A stretch of 64,000 nucleotides of DNA from Toxorhynchites rutilus septentrionalis (lineage: Eukaryota > Arthropoda > Insecta > Diptera > Culicidae), in NCBI RefSeq assembly GCF_029784135.1, contig NC_073745.1:109161716-109225715 (forward strand). The letters are read 5' to 3'. The notes beneath the pieces were generated by a model. That model saw only the letters and a program-made list of their open reading frames with translations. It ran no database searches and was not told the origin of the DNA. Of the stretch, positions 23,081-34,984 are shown piece by piece; the stretch's first letter is position 1; every line of letters begins with the position of its first letter. The position numbers were made by a program, and so were the translations under genes.

Positions 23081-23487
23081 TACAGTGGTAGACATTCGTT
23101 TAGCCGCACCTTATTTTTCCTCAATATTTTTAAAAATAAGACATTTCTTTGTACAGTTTTGCTCATAAAAAACGATTATTGTTTATTTTCATCGAATTCA
23201 TTCTAAAAAAAAAAGTAAAATTCAATTTTGTTTTCTAAGTAATTTAAATATGTGGAATCAGGGTGGACATTCGTTTAGCCGCATCCTAAAATTTCGATAA
23301 AAGAAAAACTTCGACGGCAAATTTCGAGTCCAATCGGTAGCTAATATTTAGTATGTCCACCTCCATTTCGGATCACTTTGAAAACTCGATTTGGCATCGA
23401 GTCAGACAGCTTTTAAAGTGTTGCCATATTGATTATAGCCCAACATTCCTGAATTACTGCTTTGAGACTGGAAATGTTGTCAAATTG

Positions 23488-24380
23488 TCATCCGTTTGCA
23501 TAGACCATCTCGGCCAAGATTCTCCATAGGTTCTCTATGGGATTACAATCGACTGCCAGCAGGTCATTCAAGAAGCGGAATGTCCTTCTCGACAAACCAT
23601 GCCTTCGATTGCTTGGAAACGTGGATCTATGCATAATCCTGCTGAAAAAACCGACATCCTCGGTAGCGTTATTCTCAATATGGCCAATCAAAACGTCCTC
23701 CAGTAATTGAAGATACTTTTCGGAGTTCATGCGGATGAAAATGAAACAAATGAGAAGCTTGCTGTGATAGGAAACGGCTCCCCACACTGTCGAACTTCCG
23801 CCCCCAAAGTTTCGCTTCGATCTCACGACATGCCGTTGACTTAAATTGTACCAATAGCAACTGTAACAGTCCGGACCATCCAAATTGAACTTTTTTCGCC
23901 GGAAAATACAACATTTCTCCATTCTAGTTTCCATTCCATGTATTGCCGGGCGAAAATGAGATGGTTCTGCTTATGGGTGGCGGTCAGTTTCGGCTTGAAG
24001 TTTCTTCCACATGATGTTTGGTGACTCATTCAAGATGCGCGCAATATGCCCCTTCGTTACTGGAACAACCGATTCTGCCTTAATGTATGAGCAGGACATC
24101 GTTTCCTGGTTGCTTCGTATCTTATTCGAACTTTAAGACGCAAAGTAACTTTGGTGTTCCCATTTGTTGGTCGTTATATACCATATTTCTGGTACTATTT
24201 GAAGAAATTCCGTACCACTTTCTCAGATGGACCAATTTTTGTTACGATCGAGCGATTAGAAAACTTTTGTTCACTGAATATCTTTATTATTTTCCGCCCG
24301 TCTTCCGTCAATAGAATACCTTTTGTCATTCCTTTTAATTCTACGTAAATCACTAATCTGACCAACTTCTTACGTTGCAC
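23488..24380 (-). pseudogene. Tc1-family transposase, multiply broken
   Basis: Reading leftwards: 24380-24195 gives a helix-turn-helix with LTEDGRKIIKIFSEQKFSNR. 24029-23841 gives the WRNVVFSGEK block, where the first catalytic D is replaced by G. After loss of one base in an A-run the frame continues KKFNLDGPD from about 23900. 23600-23500 gives VDCNPIENLWRILAEMV with the final E. The region around the second D is frameshifted (FSRIMHRSTF). At least three frame changes and the D-to-G change rule out activity. Confidence 0.85.
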
Positions 24381-24540
24381 ATCTAATATTTATCTTGTAA
24401 ATTGAACATTCCCAAGTATTTTTTCAAAAAACACAGATGAAGGCTTGGTGATTATGCGAAAACTCGATTTTTATGCCCTGCGGCTAAACGTATGTTTCGG
24501 GAAAAACGACGTTTGAATGTTTATATCCACCGATGCCGCC

Positions 24541-24541
<1 letters not shown>

Positions 24542-24571
<30 letters not shown>
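24542..24571. repeat. (TG)15 microsatellite
   Basis: About fifteen TG dinucleotides lie within the 5' noncoding end of the Tc1-like element. Confidence 0.95.
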
Positions 24572-24572
<1 letters not shown>

Positions 24573-24718
24573 TTGTGACGCACGTCGTTTCAATAAAAGT
24601 GACTTAAATACTATCACTACAGCAAATAAGTATCCCGATAAAAAGAACATTCCTAATTGTTTTGTAAGTGTTTCAAGTTTTTTTTTCAAGTGCGGCTAAA
24701 CGAATGTCTATCACTGTA

Positions 24719-25014
24719 TGTATGTGGGCAGAGATGCCAACCTTCCTGATTTTTCAGGATTTCCCAGAATTTTTAGCACGCTTTCTCATATGCTGACGAA
24801 CACTCATTTTATCCTGATTTTTCCTGATTTTTGTACTCTTTACATTATTTGTAATAAATATGAATATACCTATAACCGTACTAAATATCATAAAAATTAG
24901 GAAAAATTCAACAAGTCTTCCACTGCTGATAGGCTTTCCTCATTTGTTGAGATTAATCTCCAAAGAAATCCAAAGCATTGATGATTTTTTTTTTTTCCCA
25001 AAATATATTTTTTA
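24719..25014. other. short AT-rich spacer
   Basis: It lies between the Tc1-like element and the TTAA-flanked element. It has short direct echoes of TCCTGATTTTTC near 24745-24830 and a T-run at 24984. No gene. Confidence 0.4.
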
Positions 25015-25018
25015 TTAA

Positions 25019-25750
25019 GGGGGTATTCTAGTGTAGAGACACGAATTTCGGACGTTTTTTCGAACTCCTTAAAAATAAAACAAAGAATATTTTTACTATC
25101 CATTATATCATTATTCCTTCATCTATCTTTCAACAATAAAACAAAAATAGGACGGAAAAAAAATATTCATAATTAGAATAGTTACATGCTGGTGAAGTGA
25201 GGGTGTTCAAAAAAAAGTTGTGCCATGGCGTACACGATTCCAGTCCTTCTGGTTATCTGAAACAAAAAAATCGAACAGATTCTGAATCAGTAAAGATGTC
25301 GCTATGGCATGAACCTCGGACAAGTCAAAAACATGGGTTTTAACAAAATGGCGGCCGTTTGAAAACAAAAATGCTGTTTAAAACGTTTTTTTTTTGCGTT
25401 TACCGATTTTTTAAAAATAGTAAAATTAAAAAGTTATAATTTTTTATTGGTTCATGCGATAGAGAGATGTATGCAGATTATTTTCATATAAATTTGACAT
25501 AAATCGGTTCAGTAGAACTTGAGATATCGTGTACGCCAGTTAGAAAAAAACTAGTTCCGAGAGAAACGCGTTTGAAGTTCATTGTGATGGCCGTAACAGG
25601 TTAGATACCACGTCACTAAGATGGCTCTAACTAGGTAAATAATAGGATTTTCGATAAGTCCTTTCTAGAGTATATTCTTGAATGCCTAAACTACAGAAAT
25701 ATGGTAAAAAAAATTTCGATTTTTTCAGATTTCTAGACTAGAATACCCCC
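25019..25750. mobile_element. TTAA-flanked non-autonomous element
   Basis: Inverted ends GGGGGTATTCTAGTGTAGA and its near-complement (GGGGGTATTCTAGTCTAGA read from the right) are flanked by TTAA at 25015-25018 and 25751-25754. TTAA duplication is the hallmark of piggyBac-type insertion. The 732-base interior has no readable transposase. The right TTAA abuts the 3' end of a LINE fragment, so the element probably inserted at or into that LINE tail. Confidence 0.8.
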
Positions 25751-25754
25751 TTAA

Positions 25755-27003
25755 GGCACATGTGGCGTTAGCCTGACGGGGCCGGGAGTCCAATATTTTG
25801 ACATATTTTGTCTTACAACTATGTTAGAAATATGTAACCGATTACTCGCGGTTGGCTCGAGGTTAGTATTACAAGTGTTCTCATAATTGGTATGTTGCAG
25901 TCTTCGATGCTCTATACGTGTGCCCGACACGGGCTACTTCCTATTGGGATGCAGCTGACCATTAATCAGCAACGCTCCCTAGTCTGTACCCCATATCTAG
26001 CGTGGTGCGTCTTTCTCGACTCGAGGAATCCAGGATAGAATGGTCACTAGCCGGCGCAATCATCAGTTCGTGTAGAGTTGTCATGAGCGGTACAACCTTT
26101 GGCTCTTGTTGAATGATCAGTGGACTGCACAACCTTTGGCCCGTGCATCTGTAAAGAGTGTGTGTATGTATTGCTGCGACTAAGTAAAAGTTTATCGATC
26201 GCTAGGAGGGATATGAAACGGGGACACAACGAAGGAAACATCATTAAACGTTGACATCGGCGTTTCTGAGGAACAGGTATAGATGAAGCAGAAGATCAGG
26301 ATCCCGGCTACCTAAGATATCCCGGACGGGGATATCCGATTGTCTGCCTTTTGCTCTCAGTGCTCTAGAGAGCTGAGAGCGAGCAGCATGGAACCGGATA
26401 CACGACCAGACAACATGCTCGATGTCGTGGTAGCCATCGCCACAATCACAAAGATTGTTTGCTGCGAGCCCAATGCGATAGAGATGCGCGTTTAGGTTGT
26501 AGTGATTGGACATAAGCCGAGATATCACGCGAATGAAATCACGACCTACATTCAATCCCTTAAACCATGCACTCGTCGAGACCTTAGGGATAATCGTGTG
26601 TAACCAACGACCGAACTCATCTTCACTCCACATGCGCTGCCAACTAACGAGTGTGTCCTGACGAGGAATGTGAAAAAATTTATTATAGGCAATTTGCCTT
26701 TCAAAAAGTGTGCCTTCTGAAGCGCCCACCTTAGCTAGCGAGTCCGCTTTCTCATTCCCCGGAATCGAGCAATGAGAGGGAACCCATGCTATAGTAATCT
26801 TGAATAATTTTTCGACCAAAACACTCAATAGATGTCTTATTCTTGTTAGGAAATAAGATGAGCGTTTATCAACTTTCATTGAGCGGATTGCCTCTATTGA
26901 GCTGAGACTGTCTGAAAAAATAAAATAATGGTCGATGGGCAGTGTTTCAATGATCCCTAGAGCATAGTATATCGCACCCATTTCTGCGACATACACGGAA
27001 CAA
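25755..27003 (-). mobile_element. non-LTR retrotransposon 3' fragment
   Basis: The 5'-truncated copy starts at about 27003 inside the RNase H domain and contains the C-terminal domain and a 3' untranslated region of about 490 bases, ending near 25755. The RNase H domain after the reverse transcriptase points to the I, LOA or R1 groups rather than CR1 or Jockey-type elements that lack it. A short duplication ACAACCTTTGG lies in the 3' region near 26090-26130. Confidence 0.8.
26244..26996 (-). pseudogene. LINE ORF2 C-terminus: RNase H plus CCHC-like end
   Basis: The open frame of 250 codons is uninterrupted but lacks its N-terminal 700 or more residues. It begins within RNase H (YVAEMGAIYYAL with the catalytic E; FSDSLSSIEAI with the catalytic D) and continues through ITIAWVPSHCSIPGNEKAD, which carries the last RNase H acidic residue. 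A C-terminal zinc-knuckle-like motif follows, CDCGDGYHDIEHVVWSC at about residue 183-199. The first RNase H aspartate lies in the missing part. In the source element this would help reverse transcription; here it is a 5'-truncated dead copy. Confidence 0.85.
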
Positions 27004-27004
27004 G

Positions 27005-27320
27005 GATCCCATTTTTGTCACTGATTCCGAACAGCAAAATGCAAAAATTAAAAAATTATAACTCTTGAACTACTGGACCGATTCATATAATCGATATATC
27101 AAATTAAAGTCAATTAGCTAGCCTTTTCTTGGAAAAAATATTATGCGCGCAAAAAAAATGAATTTTGCTTTTGTAATTATTGATTGTATTTGTTTCTTTT
27201 AGTTTACATGGTTTCGGGACCAAGGGCGCTATATCGGCATCGATACCTGTAAATGATGTTAAAATGAAGTCTATAACCCAAAGAATGTCAGGGTTTTGAA
27301 AATTAAATTATGTATAACAT
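27005..27320 (+). repeat. fragment of the AT-rich fold-back family
   Basis: Phrases AACTCTTGAACTACTGGACCGATTCA (split over 27060-27090), TTTTGTAATTATTGATTG and GTTTCGGGACCAAGGGCGC have counterparts at 33075-33200 and around 45530-45610. Boundaries are approximate. Confidence 0.5.
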
Positions 27321-27770
27321 TAATGTTCAGTAAATTCACATTTAAAAATGAAGTGTTCGCAATTCGAATCAAGCGTAGCAACTTGATTCATATTCCGAAC
27401 ACTAATTCTAATGGAGATTTCTGCATAAAATTTCATTTTGTCATCCATTTATTGTAGATTCTTACCATTTCTAGCACTTAACATGAAAACAACAAACAAA
27501 ATAGTTGAGAAAACTACAAAAACTGAAAAATTGAGGATGCTTGTTCTTTACAGAATTCGCTAACGCAAACAATTCATCATTGGTTTCGACTGTCACTTTT
27601 TTGCAAATGCTTAATATTATAAATTATAGGCTGTATCGATACCTGTAAATGATGTCAAAATGAAGCCTGTACCTCAAAGAATGTCTGTGTTTTCATCATT
27701 CAATTTTTCATAACATAAAAGTTCAGTAAATTTACATTCAAAAATGAATTGTTCGGAATTTGAGACTGTT
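27238..27770 (+). repeat. direct repeat pair of about 135 bp
   Basis: 27238-27375 and 27631-27770 both start with ATACCTGTAAATGATGT and continue AAATGAAG, CTCAAAGAATGTC (CCCAAAGAATGTC) and GTTCAGTAAATT. The spacing between starts is about 393 bases. The unit is not recognised elsewhere in the window. Confidence 0.7.
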
Positions 27771-27974
27771 CGGAATATGAGACAAAACGGCATTTGCCTC
27801 TTTGTTGGTCGTTTTTTTTTAAATTTTTGAAGATAGAAATCAAATGGTGCTAGATCAGAGAAGACAAGTAGTTTATTTAAAAATATTTTAGTAACAAAAT
27901 TAGTAATTCCTGAAAATCCCACGAAGTTTTCGAAAAATCATTTCTTTTAATCATTTAAAATTTGGATTTAAAAA

Positions 27975-29055
27975 AAATAGAAGGTTGGTGTTCAACACAA
28001 ATTTCTACATTACTCGGGAAGTAATTAAGCAAACGAAACGAAATTTGGCATATGGAGGTATTAGGGTGCAATAAATGATTCTATGATGGTAAGACTCTCC
28101 ACACCCCTTACTAAGGGAAGGCTGCCATACAAATGAAACCAAATTTGGCATGTGGGGGTTTAGGGTGCAATAAATGTGTTTACGGTGGTCAGATACTCCT
28201 CTCCCCTCTAATTGGGGGGGGGGACAGCCATACAAATGAAACATACATTTCTGCATAATTCAAGGACTAATCAAGCAAACTGAACCAAATTTGGCATGTG
28301 GAGGATGGAGCATGTGGAGAAACATTTCTAAAGTGGTTCACCACTCCTCCCACCTTTCTGAAGGGGAGGGAATGTTTCTACGATGGTATGACACCCCTCC
28401 CTCCTCTGAAATGGAGAGGGGGTCCCATAAAAATATTACACGTATTTCAACCAAAAATATTCCAACCAAACATGACAATTGAAAATTTTCGGAAAACTCT
28501 GAAGGAAAAAGGGAAAATTCAGAAAATTAAATTCCCATATGTTCTACAATGACATAGTGCTGTTGGTCCATTTCATGGTTGCGATAGCGAAATTTATCTT
28601 TGTTCGAAACTGGAAATGGATTTTAATGTGGTGAAACGCACTCCTATACCTTCTTCTATCCATACCAATAAAAAAGTATCGCCGAATATGTTGATAAGAG
28701 CAGAACTCGAGGAAGGAATTGTTTGATTTAGGGCTGTCTTTATTCTATCATATTTTCTGTATAAAACGTTTATTCCATGTAACGGGGAAACATGTTATTT
28801 GCAAGTGGTTGAAAAATCTTGAACGAGAATTGTGTTCGAAAATAATCTGATATTATAATGATGAGTTTTGTTGGAAATACTAGGAATTTTATAGTAAAAG
28901 GTAAATTCAACGGGGTCGATTATAAGATCAATCAATGAACAGTTCTGCGATTTGACCCATGAGCTTGCTCATAGTAAGAAAACGTGAATGTTTGAAGGTA
29001 TTGATAACAAAAAACAAATTTTGGGCGGTACGAAGTTTGCCGGGTCAGCTAGTTG
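27975..29055 (-). repeat. CTAGCTGACCC repeat family, copy on the minus strand
   Basis: The head CTAGCTGACCCGGCAAACTT lies at 29055 reading left. The conserved body covers 28560-29050, and about four diverged tandem units (with TCTGCATTACTCGAG-like and AGAGGGGGTCC-like phrases) extend to about 27990. The unit count differs from the copy at 17965, so the internal array varies between copies. Confidence 0.82.
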
Positions 29056-29059
29056 GCAT

Positions 29060-31010
29060 ATAAAAATGTAAAAATGTATTATTTCAATTGTTACAATCAG
29101 TGTAGCTTCGATCTATCGGCAATGACGAATTTGTCAAGCTGCTTCATTGAGCAGTCCGTGTCAGGGAAACGCATTCCGGTGTTCATGGCTTGAATGCATC
29201 GACTGATCACAACTGATATAAAATATTAATTAAATAGGTACCATAATTTATACGTTCTTGAGATTTCAATAGTTTGCGTTCGAAGCAGTTTTTTTTTATC
29301 TATTGAAACAAGTTTATAGAAAGAAGATAACGCTTAAAACCTTGCACCCCAAGCGTGACGCTTTTATTTTATACCTTTTATACACTCTAGTACAAAAAAG
29401 AAACACGTGATTCTAGTCAAAAAAATCATTTTGCTCGAATTGAAATGAACACGGTCTGGAATAGAATAATTATTAGAATTCATAGTCATTCATGAACAAA
29501 TTGCATAATTTTATTTGAAAACTTTTCATATGTAATATTTGAGACGTAAAACATATAAATTCCGGTTATCCGGATGAATTAAATTCTTACTTGAGAGACC
29601 TGTGAAATTGTGATCTGCTATCTCTCAAAAAAAAAAAAAACTTCAGAGGTTGTTTCCTTCATAGACTGAAAGATTAAGATAGATTATAGATGACCGAGAT
29701 TGAGGAGTTATTTTCGCATATAATTTGTAGTGGAATGGTTTCATAACTTTTCAAATCAATAAGTTCTACGGCGTCATTAAATGTTTAAATTTAGTATCTA
29801 GACGTTGTGTAACATCATCGACTTTCCCAAAAAGGTTTCACGGAGATTTCACTCACGCCAATACTTCGATATCCATTAGATCATTTGCAAAGCAGCATGT
29901 AATTCAACTACGATGATCGGTGATAAACCCGAGCCATTCAGGAGTCAGTCGATCGATCCATAAAAACAAGCCCTATAATTTGCACTGCGATCGAATCTCC
30001 AATTGTTAAAACAATTCACTATATCTCGATCGGTGTTTCGAATCACAAGAGACTCAGTGGACAACACTTCCCTCGGATTATTCTCATAAAATTCAAACAA
30101 CGATAGTGACAGCGAACCGAGCTGCACTGGAACACCGTAATTTAATTTGATCTTTACGAGCCGCTTTGCGGTGCAAAGGTAACGCGCTTAGTCCCCAATC
30201 GAGAGAGACCAAATCGAGCCATCTACTAGTGTCAAGATCAGGTTCAAAATTAGCGAGTATGTTTCCAAGCGATAAATTTGCTCGCGGCGTTGCATCGATC
30301 GATCGATTGATCGATATCCGATCGCCCCGTTCTGGTGTCCCTGTTCTCGACCACCCCCCTCCTCGTAAGGGGAAAGGCCAGACGGGTCGTCTGTACTAAC
30401 ATTTCATTCTTAGGTGCTCATGTTCGACTCGCGTCGGTGGTGATTTGTATTCTAATCTGGGGTGTGCTCCGTCCGAATCAAAGTTCGAATCTAATCGCAC
30501 AGCTGACGCGAGAGATATGTTGGTAACATGACCCACTGTACACCCGCGGGGGGGCTTACGACGATGCTTTGAAATCCTACCCCACAAACCGTCAACTGTG
30601 CGTGTGTTCAACAGTGATTGGCTACAAAATTCCGTTTCGCGCTACCAAACGCAGCCTTGTCGAAGGATATCCGCCAGAAGCTGTAGAAGGTAATGTTACA
30701 GTGTGTGGTTTGGTAGAACAGGTTCGTAGACATGGGGAAGGATAGCTGGTGCCATGGAAGGTGTGGTACCACGCACCGGGGCCTAGGTCTAGGTTAAACC
30801 GCCGAAGCTGCGATCACAACGAATCGGAACGGGTTTTTGGAGATCGCGTCGAAAAGTGTCACCTCGAAATCGAACATGCGCTTATTTGATGCGATGCGAT
30901 GCGATGAGACCCGAAACAACAAACGCGTGGGTGCGCACCACATCCCAGCGGTAAATTAGTTGGGAAGATAAAAACACCTGCGAAGAGCAATAAAACTGCA
31001 ATAAAGTTGC
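29060..31010. other. anonymous intronic sequence
   Basis: No transposon signature is recognised. A short GATCGATCGATTGATCGAT run lies near 30293, and GATGCGATGCGATGCGATGA near 30888. 29900-31000 is more GC-rich than the rest of the intron. These may be regulatory but I cannot support a specific site. Confidence 0.35.
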
Positions 31011-31014
31011 CTTT

Positions 31015-31942
31015 CAATTTTGCAGTTCGTCGGTGAGTAAGTTCGGTCCGGGATGTCGCCAATAAGCTGAATTTGTCAAGTTCATTCGTCCAGCGGACCA
31101 AGCAGCGGGAGGGCCTGCGTACATACAAGGTTCAGAAGGCTCCTAACCGCGACGAAAGGCAAAACATGGTGGGGTAGACGCGAGCCCGTAAGCTGTACAC
31201 CGAAATGCTGACGAAGCCGCATTGCCTGGTAATGGACGACGAAACCTACGTCAAAGCGGACTTTCGTCAGCTGCCGGGTCTGTTGTTCTTCTCCGCAGAG
31301 GACAAATTCAGCGTTCCGGAGGAGATTCGCAAGCAGAAACTATCCAAGATTGCCAAAAAGTACATGGTGTGGCAAGCGATCTGCTCTTGCGGAAAGCGGA
31401 GCGCCCCCTTCGTGATGACCGGCACGGTAAACGGGCAGGTTTACCTTAAGGAGTGCCTACAGAAGCGCTTACTACCACTATTGAAGCAGCACGAGGGTCC
31501 GACCATCTTCTGGCCGGATCTCACTTCGTGCCACTATTCAAAGGACGTGTTGGAGTGGTACGAAGCCAACGGGGTCACCTTCGTGCCAAAGGAAATGAAC
31601 CCGCCCAACGCGCCGGAGCTTCGCCCAATAGAGAAATATTGGGCGATTATGAAGCAGGCCCTCCGGAAGAACCCAAAAGTTGTCAAATCGGAGGCGGACT
31701 TCAAGAGAAAATGGAATTCTGTTCAAAAAAAAACTACAACCTGACGTTGTACAGAACCTTATGGACGGGTTAAAGAGGAAGGTGCGAGCATACGGGTTTG
31801 GGCTCGAAGTATGAATAAATAGAAAATGCCAAAAGTTGTTTAATAGTTTTTATTTTACTGTCTAAAATTTTCAAAAGGATCGGTCTACTGGGCGAATTTC
31901 TACAGCGTTTTTTCCGTGATGCAATTTGATGTGACACACCCT
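31015..31942 (+). mobile_element. ITmD37E element, 5'-truncated
   Basis: Coding similarity begins near 31020. The copy ends at 31942 with the complement of AGGGTGTGTCACATCAAATT, the same terminus as the minus-strand copy at 10770. The matching left terminus is not found upstream, so the left end is missing. The coding region is much better preserved than in any other DNA transposon here. Confidence 0.85.
31040..31791 (+). pseudogene. DD37E transposase (ITmD37E), two lesions
   Basis: The frame reads FVQRTKQREGLRTYKVQKA, a stop (TAG at 31175-31177), then an open stretch of 179 codons from 31205. This carries VMDDETYVKADF with the first D, IFWPDLTSCHYSKDVLEW with the second D, and ELRPIEKYWAIMKQ with the final E. 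Exactly 37 residues separate the second D from the E. Near 31723 an A-run appears to have one base too many; after shifting frame the protein continues QPDVVQNLMDGLKRKVRAYG to a natural stop (TGA) at 31789-31791. DD37E transposases cut and paste their own element between TIRs at TA sites. The N-terminal DNA-binding part is absent. Confidence 0.87.
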
Positions 31943-32484
31943 TTAAACCGACAATCGAGGATATTAAAATGATGACCAAACTGAAAAAAAATAAGTTTAA
32001 AACGGAAGGTTTCGAAATAGTGTAAACCGGTCAGTTAAATTAGAATTCTTTTAATTCAGAACTCGCTAATCGGCGATTTCTTCAATCTAATCTGGTAGAA
32101 TGAAACTAGATTTACGTAAATTGACATTCTTAAATTTATTCCGTTGCAAAATCATTAATTCTATTAGTATTATATAAAGGAGGAATGCGAGGTAGAGAAA
32201 TCGTTCTGAGTGGGAAAATTTGTTACTTAACCAAATTCCAATACTTCCATTCGAAAACTGACATTTTTTATTAAACAATGCCCTCACATTATCCTGTGCA
32301 TAAATTTTAGAAACATTCCAAAAATAATTTTTGCAAACTTAGTTTTTAGGGGTTTTCGTAATTTCCCCTAAAAAGCATCACAAACTTTATGGTTTTGATA
32401 AACCTAAATAAAACTCTCTTACTGCTCTACGATTCGTTCTTGGACACTAAACTTCTCTAGTATTTATACATTTCTTATTTTCAA
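31943..32484. other. anonymous AT-rich intronic sequence
   Basis: No feature recognised. Confidence 0.35.
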
Positions 32485-32486
32485 GT

Positions 32487-32900
32487 ACCGTCGATGGGGG
32501 TGAAATTGGGTAAAAAATGGAGAAAGTTACTATTAGTAATATCTTGACAAATATTGCGAATATTTTTGAAAGCTGTGAACCGTTTAATAGCACACATATT
32601 TCCACAACTTCCAATGCATAATACTTAACTGTAGTACAAATAGTTATTATTTAATAATTCATCAATGTTTGATATGTAACTAGCCATCAAATAACACCTC
32701 AGAAAAAATCTCATGCCCAGCATTATACAGAACTACTGAAATTGTAAATATTTGATAGAATGATTCTTTAAAGTCTTGCCAGATGAGTCATTACTGATGT
32801 TGAACATCGATTTTTTTTTATTCCATTCTAATTTCAATATTTTCGAAATAATCTCTTATTCAAACTGAGAGGGGGTGAGAATGGGTCAGGCACAAAATTG
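32487..32900 (+). repeat. fragment with GTCGATGGGGGTGA terminus
   Basis: TA then CCGTCGATGGGGGTGAAATT at 32485 is the near-complement of the end at 35187-35217 (TACAGTCGATAGGGGTCAAA read from the right). A second phrase GGGGTGAGAATGGGTCA near 32872 pairs with GGGGTGAGATTGGGTCAA near 35020. These look like ends of one TA-inserting family, but the intervening elements make it unlikely that both belong to one intact copy. Confidence 0.5.
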
Positions 32901-32901
32901 A

Positions 32902-33933
32902 ATTCCATGCCAAACCGATATAGTGATTGTCAGTTTTTCATGAAAATTGATAGTTTTATTGCTCATTGTAAAATATTAGACCCAATTTTTAATTTTTTTC
33001 ATCAGGGTGGCCATTTCTATTTTATGGTGGTCCGAAAAATGCCAACAACTTTTTCCAAAAATGACCTTTTTCAATAATTCATAACTTTTGAACTACTGAA
33101 CCGATTCAGATTAAAGCTAATGAGTTAGTTTTGTTTGGAAAACATGAAAAAAAACAGATTTTGTTTTCGTAATTATTAGCAATTACAATGCTTAAATGGT
33201 TTCGGAACAAAAATCACCATATTTTTTATATTTTTTCTTGAAAGCTGGGTTTTTTTTTACATAACATATTCGAATATCAGAGAGGTGTTTAAGAGTGATT
33301 TTGCAAGATAACATGTTTTCAGATTTCGTTCAATATTCCTATGCGACTGGACAACATCTTTACGGCTAGAATCCAATTTTTATGCATTTGTAGTATTTCA
33401 TGCGGCTTCAAATTGATATATCGATCATCTGTTCAAAAGTAGTTTAGAAGTCATGAATAAATTCATAACTTTTAAACATAAAAAAGTTATTTTTGGAAAA
33501 AAAAAAAGGAAAAATGATTTTTCGGACCATCGGTTAATTTTGAAAAATCATGACTGGGCAAGGTCTAGAATACGCTTGTCCACAGAGCAAGTCGAAGGAT
33601 ATTTCTCTGATGAAAAATCCCCCGGCCAGAACGGGAATCGAACCCGAACACCCGGCATAATAATGCGAGACGCTAACCACTCGGTCACGGGTGCATTACT
33701 GCAATGCAATTTGATATGTTGATATACTGAATCGGTACAGTAGTTCGAAAGTTATTAGTTTAAAATTTTAATTTTTTAAAAAAATGGGAAAAAATATTTT
33801 TTTGGGCAACTCTTAAATGGAAAAGATCACCCTAATGATGAAAAATGCGGGTCTAATGATTTGCGATAAAGAACAAAATACCACTTTTCACGAAAATCTG
33901 AGAACCACTATATCGGTTTGACATGGAATGGCT
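32902..33933. repeat. fold-back element with long inverted arms
   Basis: The left arm (TTCCATGCCAAACCGATATA at 32903 and ATCAGGGTGGCC near 33001) is mirrored by the right arm (GATCACCCTAATGATG near 33826 and the complement of TTCCATGTCAAACCGATATA near 33928). The interior is AT-rich and carries a SINE in minus orientation. No transposase is present. A second member starts at 44899, and fragments occur at 14931, 17129 and 27005. Confidence 0.75.
33540..33695 (-). repeat. tRNA-derived SINE nested in the fold-back element
   Basis: On the minus strand it starts GCACCCGTGACCGAGTGGTT (A-box region) and has the B box GGTTCGATTCC, followed by a body with CGACTTGC and TATTCTAGA. The acceptor arms do not pair as in a tRNA gene, and the body continues beyond the tRNA-like head. 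The body matches the SINE piece at 62620-62790. Confidence 0.8.
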
Positions 33934-34149
33934 GCAGGGTTACCACACTTAATTCTGTAAAATTTTCGCAAAAAATCTGTACATCTGTATTTTTAGTCAA
34001 AAAATCTGTTTAAAAAAATCTGTATCGAAAAGTTAAGGAAAAAATTAAAATAAAGGATCATTTTCACTTTGAACTTGTCTTACTCTTATTCACTTTGAAT
34101 TTATCTTATTATATCAACTTATTTACGATTTATCGTGTCAATAAATCGA

Positions 34150-34960
34150 AGTCATAGAAAAGTTTTTCTCCTCTGTATTGTACATTATACATGTTTTGGT
34201 GGACTTTGCGGTAAAACTTTCCGTCAATTGCATCCTTGACGCTCCTCTTCGAGCCGTTATATAGTTCTTCGCTTTCAAAATAGAATCCATAATTGTGAGA
34301 ACCAACCGATTACCGGAAATTGTTTTGTTGGCATTGTAAAGCGAAAATATTCGCTCAATACACGCTGATGAATATCATCAAAAAGTGTCTTCAAACGACC
34401 TTAATGGACACCAAAATCTCCCGTCATGCCTTTTGACATCCGACAGCTATGACCAAGTTATATCTGAGTCACTCAATTTTTGCCCCATAAGATTCGAATT
34501 GAGTAGCCTGAATTCGTTACCCAAGCCTTATCTATTACCTGCTTCAATGAATTGAGGAAATTGGCGCATCAAATTGTTAAGGTTTGGTAGCTTGACGAAA
34601 TCTTGTGGGCTTATCAAGACTGCAGTTGTGTTTCATGTCAGCATCAACGAATTGTTGCTTTTCAAACATAAGCTACCCAACATGACCGACAATAACATTC
34701 TTGTCTCATTTTAAGGTTCGCAAAATTGAGAACTTTCTGATTGAAAAGTGCGATTGACGTTATTGATAAGCGGTAGAACCAAGTTGAGGAACAGCATAAT
34801 CGGTTTAGTCATAGGATCGTTTAAATGAGTTAATATACGATTGGCGGATTGATTATGGTCATACTTAACTTGGAATGAAAAGAATAGTTTAGGCTCCTCA
34901 AATCGCTCAAGATTTTGTTGATAAATTGTCTTTAAATTATTGAGAAATTGATTTCACAAA
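34150..34960 (-). pseudogene. hAT transposase, C-terminal remnant
   Basis: Read leftwards in shifting frames: LFLNLVLPLINNVNRTFQSE near 34780, then FVKLPNLNNLMRQFPQFIE near 34580. Near 34350 comes CIERIFSLYNANKTISGNRL, which has the ER-FS pattern of the hAT C-terminal dimerisation region. An N-terminal scrap may lie at 36380-36570 beyond the nested repeat. Several stops and frameshifts are present. The call rests on the ER-FS block and its context between hAT-type termini. Confidence 0.65.
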
Positions 34961-34984
34961 ACACAATTCTTAGTAGCAAGTAAT

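Larger units (their letters stand above)
23083..24716 (-). mobile_element. Tc1-like element, full length, dead
   Basis: Outer inverted repeats CAGTGGTAGACATTCGTTT (23083) and the complement of CAGTGATAGACATTCGTTT (24716) are flanked by TA. Each end carries a second, inner copy of the GACATTCGTTTAGCCGC motif, about 180 bases in on the left (23262) and about 220 bases in on the right (near 24490). This is the IR/DR arrangement known from some Tc1 elements. The transposase lies on the minus strand and is listed separately. The length of 1634 bases fits a complete Tc1 element. Confidence 0.88.

Noticed and set aside
33612..33693. A tRNA gene on the minus strand
   Set aside because: A and B boxes are present but the acceptor stem does not pair and the unit continues into a SINE body that is also found at 62.6 kb.
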